From Zoroaster sp. YZ-2022 (taxonomy: Eukaryota; Echinodermata; Asteroidea; Forcipulatida; Zoroasteridae): a stretch of DNA of 64,000 nt. The translations under genes were made by a program, and so were the position numbers. Shown one piece after another: positions 10,370-19,234 of the stretch; positions within the stretch are counted from its first letter, which is position 1; the number at the start of each line of letters is the position of its first letter. Location: assembly GCA_029582265.1 (NCBI GenBank), contig CM055828.1:806001-870000 (forward strand), read 5' to 3'. Under the pieces are notes generated by a model, which was not told the DNA's origin, did no database searches, and saw only the letters and a list, made by a program, of their open reading frames with translations.

Positions 10370-10945
10370 ATTGACTCATTGAGTCTACTCATTGAGTCTT
10401 TACTCATTGAATCTTTACTCATTGAGTCATTGAGTCTACTCAATGACTCAATGAGTCTACTCATTGAGTCTTTACTCATTGAATCTTTACTCATTGAGTC
10501 ATTGAGTCTACTCAATGACTCATTGAGTCTACTCATTGAGTCTTTACTCATTGAATCTTTACTCATTGAGTCATTGAGTCTACTCAATGACTCAATGAGT
10601 CTACTCATCTTTACTCATTGAGTCATTGAGTCTACTCATTGACTCATTGAGTCTACTCATTGAGTCTTTACTCATTGAATCTTTACTCATTGAGTCATTG
10701 AGTCTACTCAATGACTCAATGAGTCTACTCATCTGTACTCATTGAGTCATTGAGTCTACTCATTGACTCATTGAGTCTACTCGTGAGTCTTTACTCATTG
10801 AATCTTTACTCATTGAGTCATTGAGTCGACTCAATGACTCAATGAGTCTACTCATTGAGTCTTTACTCATTGAATCTTTACTCATTGAGTCATTGAGTCT
10901 AATCAATGACTCAATGAGTAAAGATTAATCATTGAGTCTTTACTC
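10370..10945 (+). repeat. AP-1-motif minisatellite, left arm
   Basis: A dense array built from ACTCATTGAGTC, TTTACTCATTGAATC and CTACTCAATGACTC. The units create dozens of TGAGTCA and TGACTCA heptamers, the consensus for AP-1/bZIP factors. The array sits immediately upstream of the TATA box and gene at 11017. Two long open frames, one on each strand, read through it as Ser-Leu-rich repeats and are rejected as genes. Confidence 0.9.
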
Positions 10946-10955
10946 ATTTATAGGC

Positions 10956-10966
10956 CTATATATAAA
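10956..10966 (+). promoter_or_regulatory. TATA box of the nested element's gene
   Basis: CTATATATAAA lies about 50 bases upstream of ATG 11017 and directly downstream of the TGASTCA array. This spacing suits a short-leader RNA polymerase II promoter. It is the only clear TATA element next to an open frame in the nested element. Confidence 0.6.
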
Positions 10967-11016
10967 CTATTTCTTCCGTTTCTTGTCAATCGGAGATTAA
11001 GCATCAGAGATTCAAC

Positions 11017-11667
11017 ATGAATGTTATTTCTGCTGTCAAACCCCATGCTTGCCACCAGTGCGGCAAAAGCTTTGAACGGATGTATAACCTACGGAGGCAT
11101 GCAGAACATGTACATAATGAAGAGAAATCTAAAATGAATGAAGTTGACGATGATTCTGAAATTAAAGCTATCCAAGCTGACAATTCTGACGTCGATAATT
11201 CTGAACCCAATTTTAAAAAGCATAGATTTGAAGATTCGGAAATAGAAACTTGTGAAACAGAATCTACCCAGGATGAAGACGAAGATTTCGAGGAAGATGA
11301 TTCAGAATCCGATACGGAGGTGGAAGATGATTCAGAATCCGATACCGAGGTGGAAGATGATTCAGAATCCGATACCGAGGTGGAAGATGATTCAGAATCC
11401 GATACGGAGGTTGAATATGACGAATCATCGGAAGACGATGAGTCTAGTTCTGAATTGGAAGACAATGCCACTTTTCGAGACTGGTTGGAAGAGGCTAAAG
11501 AGGCAACAGAAGAGATGTGGTGTGAAAAATATGAAAAGTACGTCAACGGGGGTATGAGTGAAGATCAAGCCAAAGAAAAAGCCAATAGGAAAACCCTTTG
11601 GGTAGTCAAGCGAATCTTTTCAACAAATACAAGGATTTTTTGTCAGTTACCTACATCTGAAAGATAA
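11017..11667 (+). CDS. C2H2 zinc-finger protein with acidic tandem repeat (nested element ORF)
   Basis: The protein has 216 residues from ATG 11017. Residues about 11-32 form one classical C2H2 finger (C-x2-C-x12-H-x4-H, CHQCGKSFERMYNLRRH). A strongly acidic middle region includes about four tandem copies of DDSESDTEVE (30-bp DNA repeats at 11297-11416) and Ser/Glu-rich tracts. The C-terminal part LEEAKEATEEMWCEKYEKY...GMSEDQAKEKANRKTLWVVKRIF looks helical. After about 11625 the frame ends at TAA 11665. Helical, acidic coding-like sequence continues in other frames to about 11822 (YLHLKDNDTHQDIAEDLEE-like), so the 3' end is probably frameshifted. A DNA-binding regulator with an acidic activation-type region is inferred. 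I cannot name a family. Confidence 0.7.
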   Translation: MNVISAVKPHACHQCGKSFERMYNLRRHAEHVHNEEKSKMNEVDDDSEIKAIQADNSDVDNSEPNFKKHRFEDSEIETCETESTQDEDEDFEEDDSESDTEVEDDSESDTEVEDDSESDTEVEDDSESDTEVEYDESSEDDESSSELEDNATFRDWLEEAKEATEEMWCEKYEKYVNGGMSEDQAKEKANRKTLWVVKRIFSTNTRIFCQLPTSER

Positions 11668-11857
11668 TGACACTCATCAGGATATTGCGGAAGATCTCGA
11701 AGAGAAAAGTAAATAAAGGCATGGAAGTAAACAAAGCTCTGAACAGAGTAATGCCTAAACTCCATACCAAATTTGACGGACTACTTCAACTAAATGAGGA
11801 TGAAGAGAACGAGGAAGATTGATGATGAAAGACCAGATGTTTCAGAAAGACTACCGT

Positions 11858-11863
11858 AATAAA
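11858..11863 (+). terminator. Possible polyadenylation signal of the nested gene
   Basis: AATAAA after the last coding-like stretch; another AATAAA occurs at 11712-11717. Either could serve; nothing else supports the choice. Confidence 0.35.
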
Positions 11864-11874
11864 ATTTAAAAAAA

Positions 11875-11917
11875 TAATAATAATAATAATAATACTTAAT
11901 GTTTTCAGTTTATCAAA

Positions 11918-12012
<95 letters not shown>
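11875..12012. repeat. (TAA)n and (ATT)n microsatellites
   Basis: A short (AAT)n tract at about 11872-11893 and a long pure (ATT)n tract at about 11920-12012. The poly-Ile and poly-Leu frames through it are not genes. The stretch 12013-12690 that follows is AT-rich, has no coding signal, and contains a duplicated ATCACAAGGGGTAAGCATTG segment near 12590-12660. Confidence 0.9.
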
Positions 12013-12689
12013 GTGTTTTGCGAAAATCGGGCGATGCAACTTTATTTATTTCATACTAGTTATTATTTTTCCTTTTTTGGAACAATTATCATTAAGTGCT
12101 GATCTGGCAAATGAAAACAAGTGTACTTGTATTTCACATAATGTGCGTAATTTCAGTAACTTTGTACTTGCAAGGCCTAACCAGTTGTTTTTATTTATTA
12201 TTTTGTATTATTATTATTATTTGTTTTGGTAAAACATACAGTTTCTGTCAAAAGAAAATACAGACATAATTAATTGTAAATAAATTGTCAATATTTTTTC
12301 AACATTACCTTTTAATTTCATTAAACTAACCGAATTGATGGAGTAATACATGTACATTGTAACTTTTGATAAATGTTCCAACATTGAGAAGTTGAATAAA
12401 GCAGCCAAGAGCTGAGGTCATGAAAACAAGAAAAAGTTTCCTCGTATTATTTTTATTACAGTGTATTAGAGATTTTGCGTTGAATCAGGATGTTCGATTT
12501 CAAAATTATCCAAACCATATATTTAAGAAGCAAATATGTAGCATTGAGACAACCGTATCCACATTTATATATTTTAATTTTTCTCAAAATCACAAGGGGT
12601 AAGCATTGTATTTATATTTTTTTTTTGGTTTCCATCAAAATCACAAGGGGTAAGCATTGTATTTATTACTTTTTTGGTTTACATCAAAA

Positions 12690-13086
12690 TGAGTAAAGAT
12701 TCAATGAGTAAAGACTAAATGAGTAGACTCATTGAGTCATTGATGACTCAATGACTCAATGAGTAAATATTCAATGTTTAAAGACTCAATGAGTAGACTG
12801 AATGAGTCATTGAGTAGACTCAATTAATCAATGAGTAAAGATGAGTAGACTCATTGAGTCATTGAGTAGACTCAATGACTCAATGAGTAAAGATTCAATG
12901 AGTAAAGACTCAATGAATAGACTCAATGAGTCATTGAGTAGACTCAATGACTCAATGAGTAAAGATTCAATGAGTAAAGACTCAATGAGTGAACTCATTG
13001 AGTCATTGAGTGAACTCAATGACTCAATGAGTAAAGATTCAATGAGTAAAGACTCAATGAGTAGACTCAATGAGTCAATGAGTTTT
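12690..13086 (-). repeat. AP-1-motif minisatellite, right arm
   Basis: Reverse-oriented partner of the left array, about 180 bp shorter, again made of GAGTAAAGACTCAATGAGT and TGACTCAATGAG units. The length difference shows independent expansion or contraction of the two arms. Confidence 0.9.
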
Positions 13087-14000
13087 AAAACCAATATAAA
13101 AACCATCTGTAAATATATTGATGTCAAAGATTGTTGTTGGTGTTAAAATTATATTTAACAAATCATACTTGAATAGCTTCATTTTAAATCTAAGCAATAA
13201 CATCGGCTCATATGTGTCCATTCTATTTTAAGACACTACATGTCTTATACGCTCCAATTTGGCACATTTCCAATTTGATGAGAAACGACCAAGACAGACG
13301 AATATCAATATGCATGCTGCGCTTGCGCACTACTCCCTCCACCACACAAAACGCGCGCGCCAGGGAATCTTGCATTGAGGAGGATATATATATATGTATA
13401 TATATATGTATATGTATATATATGTATTATGTATTCTCCACCACACAAACTGATTTTGCGCGCGCCCAGACGTGTCTCATTGAGGAGGGAATTGAGGAGG
13501 TCCTCCCTTTTTGTGTATTTTTGTGTGGAGGGAGTCACGCGCGCGCCCAGACGTGTCTCAACCCGTATTTTGTGAGGAGGGAGTAAGTATTTTGTGTGCA
13601 GTTTTGTGTGGAGGGAGTCACGCGCGCGCCCAGACATGTATGCCAATATGTATGCAGCATCTTATGTGGTGGATTTCTATTTTAAGAACCACTTGCATGA
13701 CGTCATAAAAAAAATTCAATCACGTATACAGCATCTTGACCCCTGTGCAGTTTTGTGTTGAGGAGGGAATTGAGGAGGTCCTCCCTTTTTGTGTATTTTT
13801 GTGTGGAGGGAGTCACGCGCGCGCGCGCGCGCCCGCGCCCTTAGCCCAAATTTGTGTGGCGTATCCTGACCACATTTTGTGGCGGAGCAGTGTGCAGTTG
13901 TGTGCAGTGCACTGAAAATGTGTGCTATCGATCCAACACTGCACACAACTGCACACTGCTCCGCCACAAAATGTGGTCAGGATACGCCACACATACTACT
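13087..14000 (-). repeat. Right terminal inverted repeat of nested element
   Basis: Reverse-complement partner of 9418-10369. The right copy is slightly shorter near its tip: a segment of about 30 bases in the loop of the terminal palindrome is missing (13853-13993 against 9425-9598). High identity of the two arms suggests relatively recent insertion or ongoing conversion between arms. Confidence 0.9.
13853..13993. repeat. Terminal palindrome (right tip)
   Basis: The equivalent palindrome at the other tip, with a shorter loop than the left copy. Each end of the element therefore carries its own fold-back structure in addition to the long inverted repeats that pair the two ends. Confidence 0.85.
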
Positions 14001-14727
14001 CAAATCGAGGAGAACAATTATATCTTTTAACTAAATTAAAAGTAGTCGACCAAAAAATATCTGACACTCAAGAATTAATTAGCGATGCTGAAGAAAGAGG
14101 GTTTGAGGTTGATGAAAAAGATCAACTAAAATTACAAAAACTAAAAGAAGACAAACAAGTTTTGATTAAACAAATTGATGCGCAGGATTACGTTCTTCGT
14201 AGCCAAATCAATAGAATTAAAGAAACGTTTCAAAAAATGTTAGAAAGAGACGTTACGTTAGGTGATAAAATTAAAACTTTATTTAGAGAACAAGGTATAA
14301 CGATCGTTACTGTATTGACAGCAATTGGTATGACCATCGCTTTTATCGCTAAATCGATAGGTGAAGTCGCGAATTCAGTTTTACCCACTCCTATACCTAA
14401 ACCCGCACCACCTACACCCACACCCACACCTATACCACCAGAACCTACTCCTATACCACCAGAACCAACTCCCGCACCGCCAGATAGAGGTGGGTGGGTA
14501 CAAAAAACATTAAAAAACTTTGCGAACGTATTAGCTAAACTAGGAGCGAAAGCTTTAGTCGCTTTACCAAACATTATCGGATCGATTATAAACTGGTTAT
14601 TTAAAACGGTCAGCGGTGTGGTCGCGTACGCGGCGCAACATTTATGGTTAACCTTGACCGCGGTCGGTGTTTTAATTTTAACTTACGCGCGACGAAAACT
14701 ATAAAAAAGATAAAAAGTAATTGTAAA

Positions 14728-16239
14728 ATGGCGGAAGGAGGTTATATACCGATGGAAGATATTAAAGATGATGAAATAGCTGATACGTTTACCGATGACG
14801 AAGATGATAAACCAACAAGCCCTACAACAACTTGGTTCAATAACGAAGAAGAAAAAGCAAAAGAAAGAAACCTCGAAAGAGAAGAAAAAAGAGCAACGCG
14901 GCGAGAAATAGAAAAAGAAAGAGATAAAGAAATAAAAGATAGCGGTACTGCAAAGCGAAGAAAAGAGCTAACTAAAATATACGTTGATGATTTTTACGTG
15001 AGCGTAGGGTACGAACCAGCTGTGAAAGACTACTCTAAATTTAAAATAAATAAAGAAAATTTATTAGTTTTTCAAAAAGGTATAAAAGAATTAGTTTTAA
15101 GTAATTTAAAAGAAAAAAGCAAATTTAAAACGTTATCTACTCTCATTAATAAATATGGCATCGATTTTGCAAGATTAGATTTAGGTATAACCGATTATAA
15201 ACGAAAACCATTACCACCGCGCGAACAAAAAGCGATAAACGATAATTTCGATGTGGTAGAAGAAGCGCAAAGGCAACCTATACCGTTAGGGCCTACCGCT
15301 GTTGTTGATGAAACGGTTTATCGCGAAGAAGGAGCGCCAACAACGTCAGAACCTAACGAGTTAACGCGAATGCTTAGCGAAACTATAAAAGCTAACGAAA
15401 ATACAATAAGAGTTCTTTCAGAAAACTCGGATTTTAAAGATAGTTACGATAAAAGAACTTTGCAGAGCATTAGTAAACTTATGGAAACGAAACGAGGCGC
15501 GGTATTAGAATTATTGCTTAGATATAGAGAAAATAAAGAAAAAATAGCTGATTTTGAACAAAGAATCAACGAAAATGAGATAGGAGATGAAGATGCGATG
15601 GATTCACTACGTAAAGAAAGAGCAAACCTAAAAGATGAAACAACGGTTATCGAAGAAGTTATGGAAGATTTAAAAAGAGAAATATCTAACCTTTTATTTA
15701 AAAATGAAGAATCGTTAGTCGCGATAAATAGAAGAAAGCGCACGTTGGGTGAAAAAATTATAGGCTTGTTTAAAAAACAAGGTATAACGATCGTTACTGT
15801 ATTGACAGCAATTGGTATAACCATCGCTTTTATCGCCAAATCGATAGGTGAAGTCGCGAATTCAGTTTTACCAACACCTATACCTAAACCCGCACCACCT
15901 ACACCCACACCCAAACCTACTCCTATTCTCCCAGAACCCACACACGCACCTATTCTCCCAGAACCAACTCCTATTCTCCCAGAACCAACTCCTATACCAC
16001 CAGAACCAACTCCCGCACCGTCAGATATAGGTGGGTGGATACAAAAAACATTAAAAAACTTTGCGAACGTATTAGCTAAACTAGGAGCAAAAGCTTTAGT
16101 CGCTTTACCAAACATTATCGGATCGATTATAAACTGGTTATTTAAAACGGTTAGCGGTGTGGTCGCGTACTCAGCGCAACATTTATGGTTAACCTTGACC
16201 GCGGTCGGTGTTTTAATTTTAACTTACGCGCTAAAATAA
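14728..16239 (+). CDS. Duplicated Polinton membrane-anchored protein, copy B, intact (503 aa)
   Basis: The start is ATG 14728, chosen because AAAGTAATTGTAAA immediately precedes it exactly as at copy A, and because MAEGGYIPMEDIKDDEI matches copy A. An upstream in-frame ATG would read into copy A's tail. Layout: an acidic leader (1-25); a highly charged Glu/Lys/Arg helix (about 35-80); a variable core with GIDFARLDLGITDY (about 80-165); a coiled coil (about 215-335); a hydrophobic segment GITIVTVLTAIGITIAFIA (about 352-372); a Pro-rich linker of repeated PILPEPT units (about 385-430); and a C-terminal domain NFANVLAKLGAKALVALPNIIGSIINW with a terminal membrane anchor. The last about 150 residues are nearly identical to copy A while the core is not. 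A virion surface or membrane protein is inferred; function is unknown. Confidence 0.8.
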   Translation: MAEGGYIPMEDIKDDEIADTFTDDEDDKPTSPTTTWFNNEEEKAKERNLEREEKRATRREIEKERDKEIKDSGTAKRRKELTKIYVDDFYVSVGYEPAVKDYSKFKINKENLLVFQKGIKELVLSNLKEKSKFKTLSTLINKYGIDFARLDLGITDYKRKPLPPREQKAINDNFDVVEEAQRQPIPLGPTAVVDETVYREEGAPTTSEPNELTRMLSETIKANENTIRVLSENSDFKDSYDKRTLQSISKLMETKRGAVLELLLRYRENKEKIADFEQRINENEIGDEDAMDSLRKERANLKDETTVIEEVMEDLKREISNLLFKNEESLVAINRRKRTLGEKIIGLFKKQGITIVTVLTAIGITIAFIAKSIGEVANSVLPTPIPKPAPPTPTPKPTPILPEPTHAPILPEPTPILPEPTPIPPEPTPAPSDIGGWIQKTLKNFANVLAKLGAKALVALPNIIGSIINWLFKTVSGVVAYSAQHLWLTLTAVGVLILTYALK

Positions 16240-16725
16240 CAATTCGTAAATCATAATACCTAGTCCGGTTAAAATTGCAAAACCGAGTATTAAAGCATTT
16301 TTTTCTTCTCGGTGGTTATCGTTTAAAGAGTCTCGAGTTTCGCTTTGAGCGTCTTGTGGATGCGCTATTGTAACGTCTAATGTTTTATCATCTTGCGCAT
16401 GCGTTTGCGTTTCGCTCTTCGCGTCGCTTTCATTTAGTAGTTGTAAAACAGGAGCAACTACGACCTTTGAATTTGTATCTAAATTTGAACCCAACGCTAA
16501 ATCGCTCGTCGCTATCAAAATATTATTGTTGTAGTTTGAGTACGTGCCTATTCGTAAATTCATATCGCTAGGCATCATGTATACATTTTCTCCGAGACAA
16601 AAGTTTAATTGACTGCGAGCGTATAGTAAAACATCTTGATATCGTTGAATACTAGATTGTAAATCTATGGGAGAATCAATCTCGGTTTCAGTTATGTCTA
16701 TAAATTCGACGATTACCGCACCAGC
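16231..16725 (-). pseudogene. Polinton virion-type protein, N-terminus missing
   Basis: On the minus strand the frame is open from 16725 with AVIVEFIDITETEID, a helical IQRYQDVLLYARSQLNFCLGENVYMMPSDMNLRIGTYSNYNNNI block familiar from Polinton elements, and a C-terminal membrane segment (NALILGFAILTGLGIMIYELLF). An in-frame TAA sits at 16726-16728, exactly where similarity stops, and the DNA beyond has no Polinton character. The gene therefore appears cut by a deletion or rearrangement that removed the element's right end. The 3' end overlaps copy B by nine bases, convergent. A later ATG at 16578 would give 115 residues but would discard conserved sequence. Confidence 0.75.
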
Positions 16726-16728
16726 TTA

Positions 16729-16990
16729 AAAATCTTACATAATCATCTAGGCAGTCAAGTGATGCGTCCATTTCAGACTGCCTTGAACTGATTACCCAAA
16801 CTTGCAAAAATGCGATTTGAATTTGTCATTTTCAATAACAATGTACTCGGTCATGTGTGACAGCAATGGGTCAATAAAGGTATCAATGGAAAGCTGAGGA
16901 GTTCCTCTTCTTTGGTACACTACATGTAAATTGTCAAACTAAATAACCTTGGCATATTAACCCCCTGAATTCGGATTACCTTTTTTTTGA
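16729..16990. other. Unassigned host-like sequence
   Basis: No coding, repeat or RNA signal recognised. It separates the Polinton remnant from the palindromic satellite. Confidence 0.6.
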
Positions 16991-16994
16991 TACG

Positions 16995-18160
16995 CACTGT
17001 ATAGCCTCGAAAAGCTACATGTAGCCCCCAAAAAGCTACATGTAGCCCCCCAGAAGCTACATGTAGCCCACCAGAAGCTACATGTAGCCAAAAAAGCTAG
17101 TAAAAAGCTACATAGCGGCTATATAGCCTCGAAAAGCTAGTAAAAAGCTAGAAGAGAAATACAGTTAGGGTGTCCCTAATCAAAAAGGCTAGAAAAAGCG
17201 GCCTGCTAATTATCAATTAAAAATGTTAATTAACATTAATTAATTTCCTTTTGTCTCGTCTTCCAGGAGGGCTAGATCGGAAAAGGGCCGACGAAAAAAA
17301 ACCTCTGAACCCCCCAGTATCGCCATTAGCTACAGTGTAGCTTGTGGGGGGCTAGAGTGAAAAAAACAGAGTGTTTTAAAACCTAGCTTTTTGGGAGCCA
17401 AAAAGCTACACTTTTCGACAAAAAAGCTACACTTTTTGAGCAAAAAGCTAGTAAAAAGCTACATAGCGAGCGGCTATATAGCCTCGAAAAGCTACATGTA
17501 GCCCCCCAAAAGCTACATGTAGCCCCCCAGAAGCTACATGTAGCAAAAAAAGCTAGTAAAAAGCTACATAGCGAGCGGCTATATAGCATCGAAAAGCTAC
17601 ATGTAGCCCCCCAAAAGCTACATGTAGCCCCCCAGAAGCTACATGTAGCAAAAAAAGCTAGTAAAAAGCTACATAGCGAGCGGCTATATAGCATCGAAAA
17701 GCTACATGTAGCCCTCCAAAAGCTACATGTAGCCCCCCAGAAGCTACATGTAGCCAAAAAAGCTAGTAAAAAGCTACATAGCGAGCGGCTATATAGCCTC
17801 GAAAAGCTACATGTAGCCCTCGCCTCGAAAAGCTACATGTAGCCCCCCAAAAGCTACATGTAGCCCACCAGAAGCTACATGTAGCCAAAAAAGCTAGTAA
17901 AAAGCTACATAGCGGCTATATAGCCTCGAAAAGCTAGTAAAAAGCTAGAAGAAAGCTACAGTTAGGGTGTCCCTAATCAAAAAGGCTAGAAAAAGCGGCC
18001 TGCCAATTATCAATTAAAAAAAGTTAATTAACATTAATTAATTTCCTTTTGTCTCGTCTTCCAGGAGGGTTAGATCGGAAAAGGGCCGACGAAAAAAAAA
18101 CTGTGGGGGGCTAGCATGTAGCCTCTGGGGCTAGAGTGTAGCCTCTGGGGGCTACATGTA
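16995..18160. repeat. GCTACATGTAGC palindromic satellite with higher-order duplication
   Basis: The 12-bp perfect palindrome GCTACATGTAGC is repeated many times, spaced by CCCCCCAGAA or CCCCCCAAAA. Larger units of about 105 bp recur at about 17450, 17553, 17657 and 17762, each containing GCTAGTAAAAAGCTACATAG and CGGCTATATAGC. A distinct module of about 165 bp (starting CAGTTAGGGTGTCCCTAATC and ending GGGCCGACGAAAA) occurs at 17160-17310 and again at about 17956-18100. The whole is therefore a duplicated block of about 800 bp. The 124-residue Cys-Ser-Phe-Trp frame on the minus strand is a by-product. Confidence 0.9.
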
Positions 18161-19190
18161 GCTTCTTACCATGTTTACGCTGATGACACGCAGCTTTACA
18201 TTACTTTTAAATCTTCTCAAGAACCTGCCGATTCCTGCATTAAAACACTGGAGAAATGTATTCAAGAGATTCGAAGTTGGATGAGACAAAACTTCCTGAA
18301 ATTGAACGATGAAAAAACAGAATTTGTTCTATTTGGATCACGTCAGCAATTGTCTAAAGTTTCTCTTCCATTTATTACAATTGGTGACTCGCAGATAACC
18401 CCCTCATTACATGCACGTAATTTGGGTGTTATATTTGACTCGACAATGACTTTAAAACCACATAATATCTCCAACATTCTTCGCATATCATCATTTCATA
18501 TCAGAAATATAAGCCGAATTAGGAAATACTTGAATAAAAGTGCTGCTGAACAAATTATACATGCGTTTGTCACATCACGGCTCGATAACGGGAATGCTCT
18601 CCTTTACGGTCTCCCGCAGAATCAAATATCTCGTCTTCAGCACATACAAAACACAGCAGCTCGTGTTGTGACTTTGTCCAGAAAGTCATGCCATATTAAT
18701 TACGCCAATCTTGAAAGAACTGCACTGGCTTCCTGTTTCACAGAGAATTGTTTTTAAACTTATGCTAATTGTTCACAAATCTTTTAATAACATTGCTCCA
18801 ATTTAAGTTTACACTCCATCACGGAATTTGCGCTCCAGCAACATGTCACTCCTAAAGGAACCAACTTCAAAACGGAACTGGGGTGATAGGTCGTTTTCTG
18901 TCGCAGCTAGCTCCGAGACTCTGGAATCATCTTCCAACTAAACTCAAATCTTGTCATAGTATAACCAGATTTAAGTCGATGCTTAAAACTCATCTTATGT
19001 CACAACTCTTCAAAGATGAGGTATATTTGTAATTGCATTGTAGGTACATGTATCTCGGTACATAAATTTTTTTCCCTATGCTATCATTGTATATTGTTTG
19101 TATTCATGTTTTTTCTTTGTTTCCGCGCCTTGAGCGCCCAGCAGGGTGGATATGTGCGCGCTAAAAATCTTTATTATTATTATTATACAT
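18161..19190 (+). mobile_element. LINE fragment (Jockey/CR1/L2-like), 5'-truncated
   Basis: The fragment begins inside the reverse transcriptase at HVYADDTQLY, with the catalytic YADD at 18176-18187. It continues in frame to 18757 (CIQEIRSWMRQNFLKLNDEKTEF..., RNLGVIFDSTMTL, ARVVTLSRKSCHI). A frameshift near 18715 follows, then more LINE-type sequence in another frame (HWLPVSQRIVFKLM, NNIAPI, WGDRSFSVAASRLWNHLP) to about 19015. The 3' end reads GAGCGCCCAGCAGGG...GCGCGCTAAAAATC followed by (TTA)n at about 19168-19188. Dead on arrival: no 5' end, no endonuclease domain, and a frameshift. Confidence 0.88.
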
Positions 19191-19234
19191 ATTCAGTGTG
19201 TGCATTCGTCCTGGAAAACATTACCGCCCTCAGA

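Larger units (their letters stand above)
9418..14000. mobile_element. Nested Polinton-type non-autonomous element with giant inverted repeats
   Basis: The element is bounded by the 6-bp direct repeat CAAATC (9412-9417 and 14001-14006). Its ends are AGTAGTATGTGTGG and the exact inverse. The inverted repeats run about 0.95 kb inwards (9418-10369 against 13087-14000) and then continue into related minisatellites. The 6-bp duplication and 5'-AG end match the Polinton/Maverick integration signature, so an integrase like that of the surrounding element could have mobilised it. It encodes no polymerase, integrase or capsid protein that I can see, only one zinc-finger gene at 11017-11667. The class assignment is inference; the boundaries and target duplication are seen directly. 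Confidence 0.88.
8834..14704 (+). pseudogene. Duplicated Polinton membrane-anchored protein, copy A, split by a 4.6-kb insertion
   Basis: The two exonic-looking halves are 8834-9417 and 14007-14704. The first half starts MAEGGYMPMEDLKDDEIDDTF and the second continues with a coiled coil (KVVDQKISDTQELISDAEER...), a membrane segment (GITIVTVLTAIGMTIAFIA), a Pro-rich linker (PTPTPTPIPPEP) and a C-terminal hydrophobic anchor. Removing the insertion and one CAAATC copy restores a continuous frame across the junction. Independent damage is a one-base shift at about 9040 (stop at 9041-9043, similarity resuming as NDFYYGTN in the next frame) and an in-frame TAA at 9306-9308. The gene is therefore dead regardless of the insertion. 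The partner copy B follows 23 bases later. Its role in the virion is unknown. Confidence 0.85.
1..16728. mobile_element. Polinton/Maverick (adintovirus-like) element, left end outside window, right end truncated
   Basis: The block holds the hallmark Polinton set: protein-primed family B DNA polymerase, retroviral-type DD35E integrase, FtsK/A32-like packaging ATPase, major capsid protein and several small Polinton-type proteins. Most large genes are broken by stops or frameshifts, while several small ones are open, so this is an old integrated copy. The left end lies beyond position 1. On the right, the last gene (minus strand) loses its reading frame at 16726-16728, directly next to unrelated host-like sequence, and no terminal repeat is visible there. 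The element is itself interrupted by a nested insertion at 9418-14000. Family assignment rests on recognised protein motifs and gene content, without database comparison. Confidence 0.93.

Noticed and set aside
10303..10621. Open frames on both strands through the left minisatellite (and the mirror pair at 12828-13146)
   Set aside because: Periodic Ser-Leu-Ile-Glu and Ser-Met-Lys-Asp peptides from a short repeat; symmetrical on both strands.
11252..11557. Alternative-frame proteins over the acidic repeat (both strands)
   Set aside because: Shadows of the 30-bp repeat in the zinc-finger gene.
15444..16115. 223-residue minus-strand frame opposite copy B (and 14230-14574 opposite copy A)
   Set aside because: Gly/Val-rich mirror of the Pro-Thr-rich coding strand; the plus-strand gene explains the sequence.
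17383..17757. 124-residue Cys-Ser-Phe-Trp repeat frame on the minus strand
   Set aside because: Created by the GCTACATGTAGC satellite; no start context or homology.
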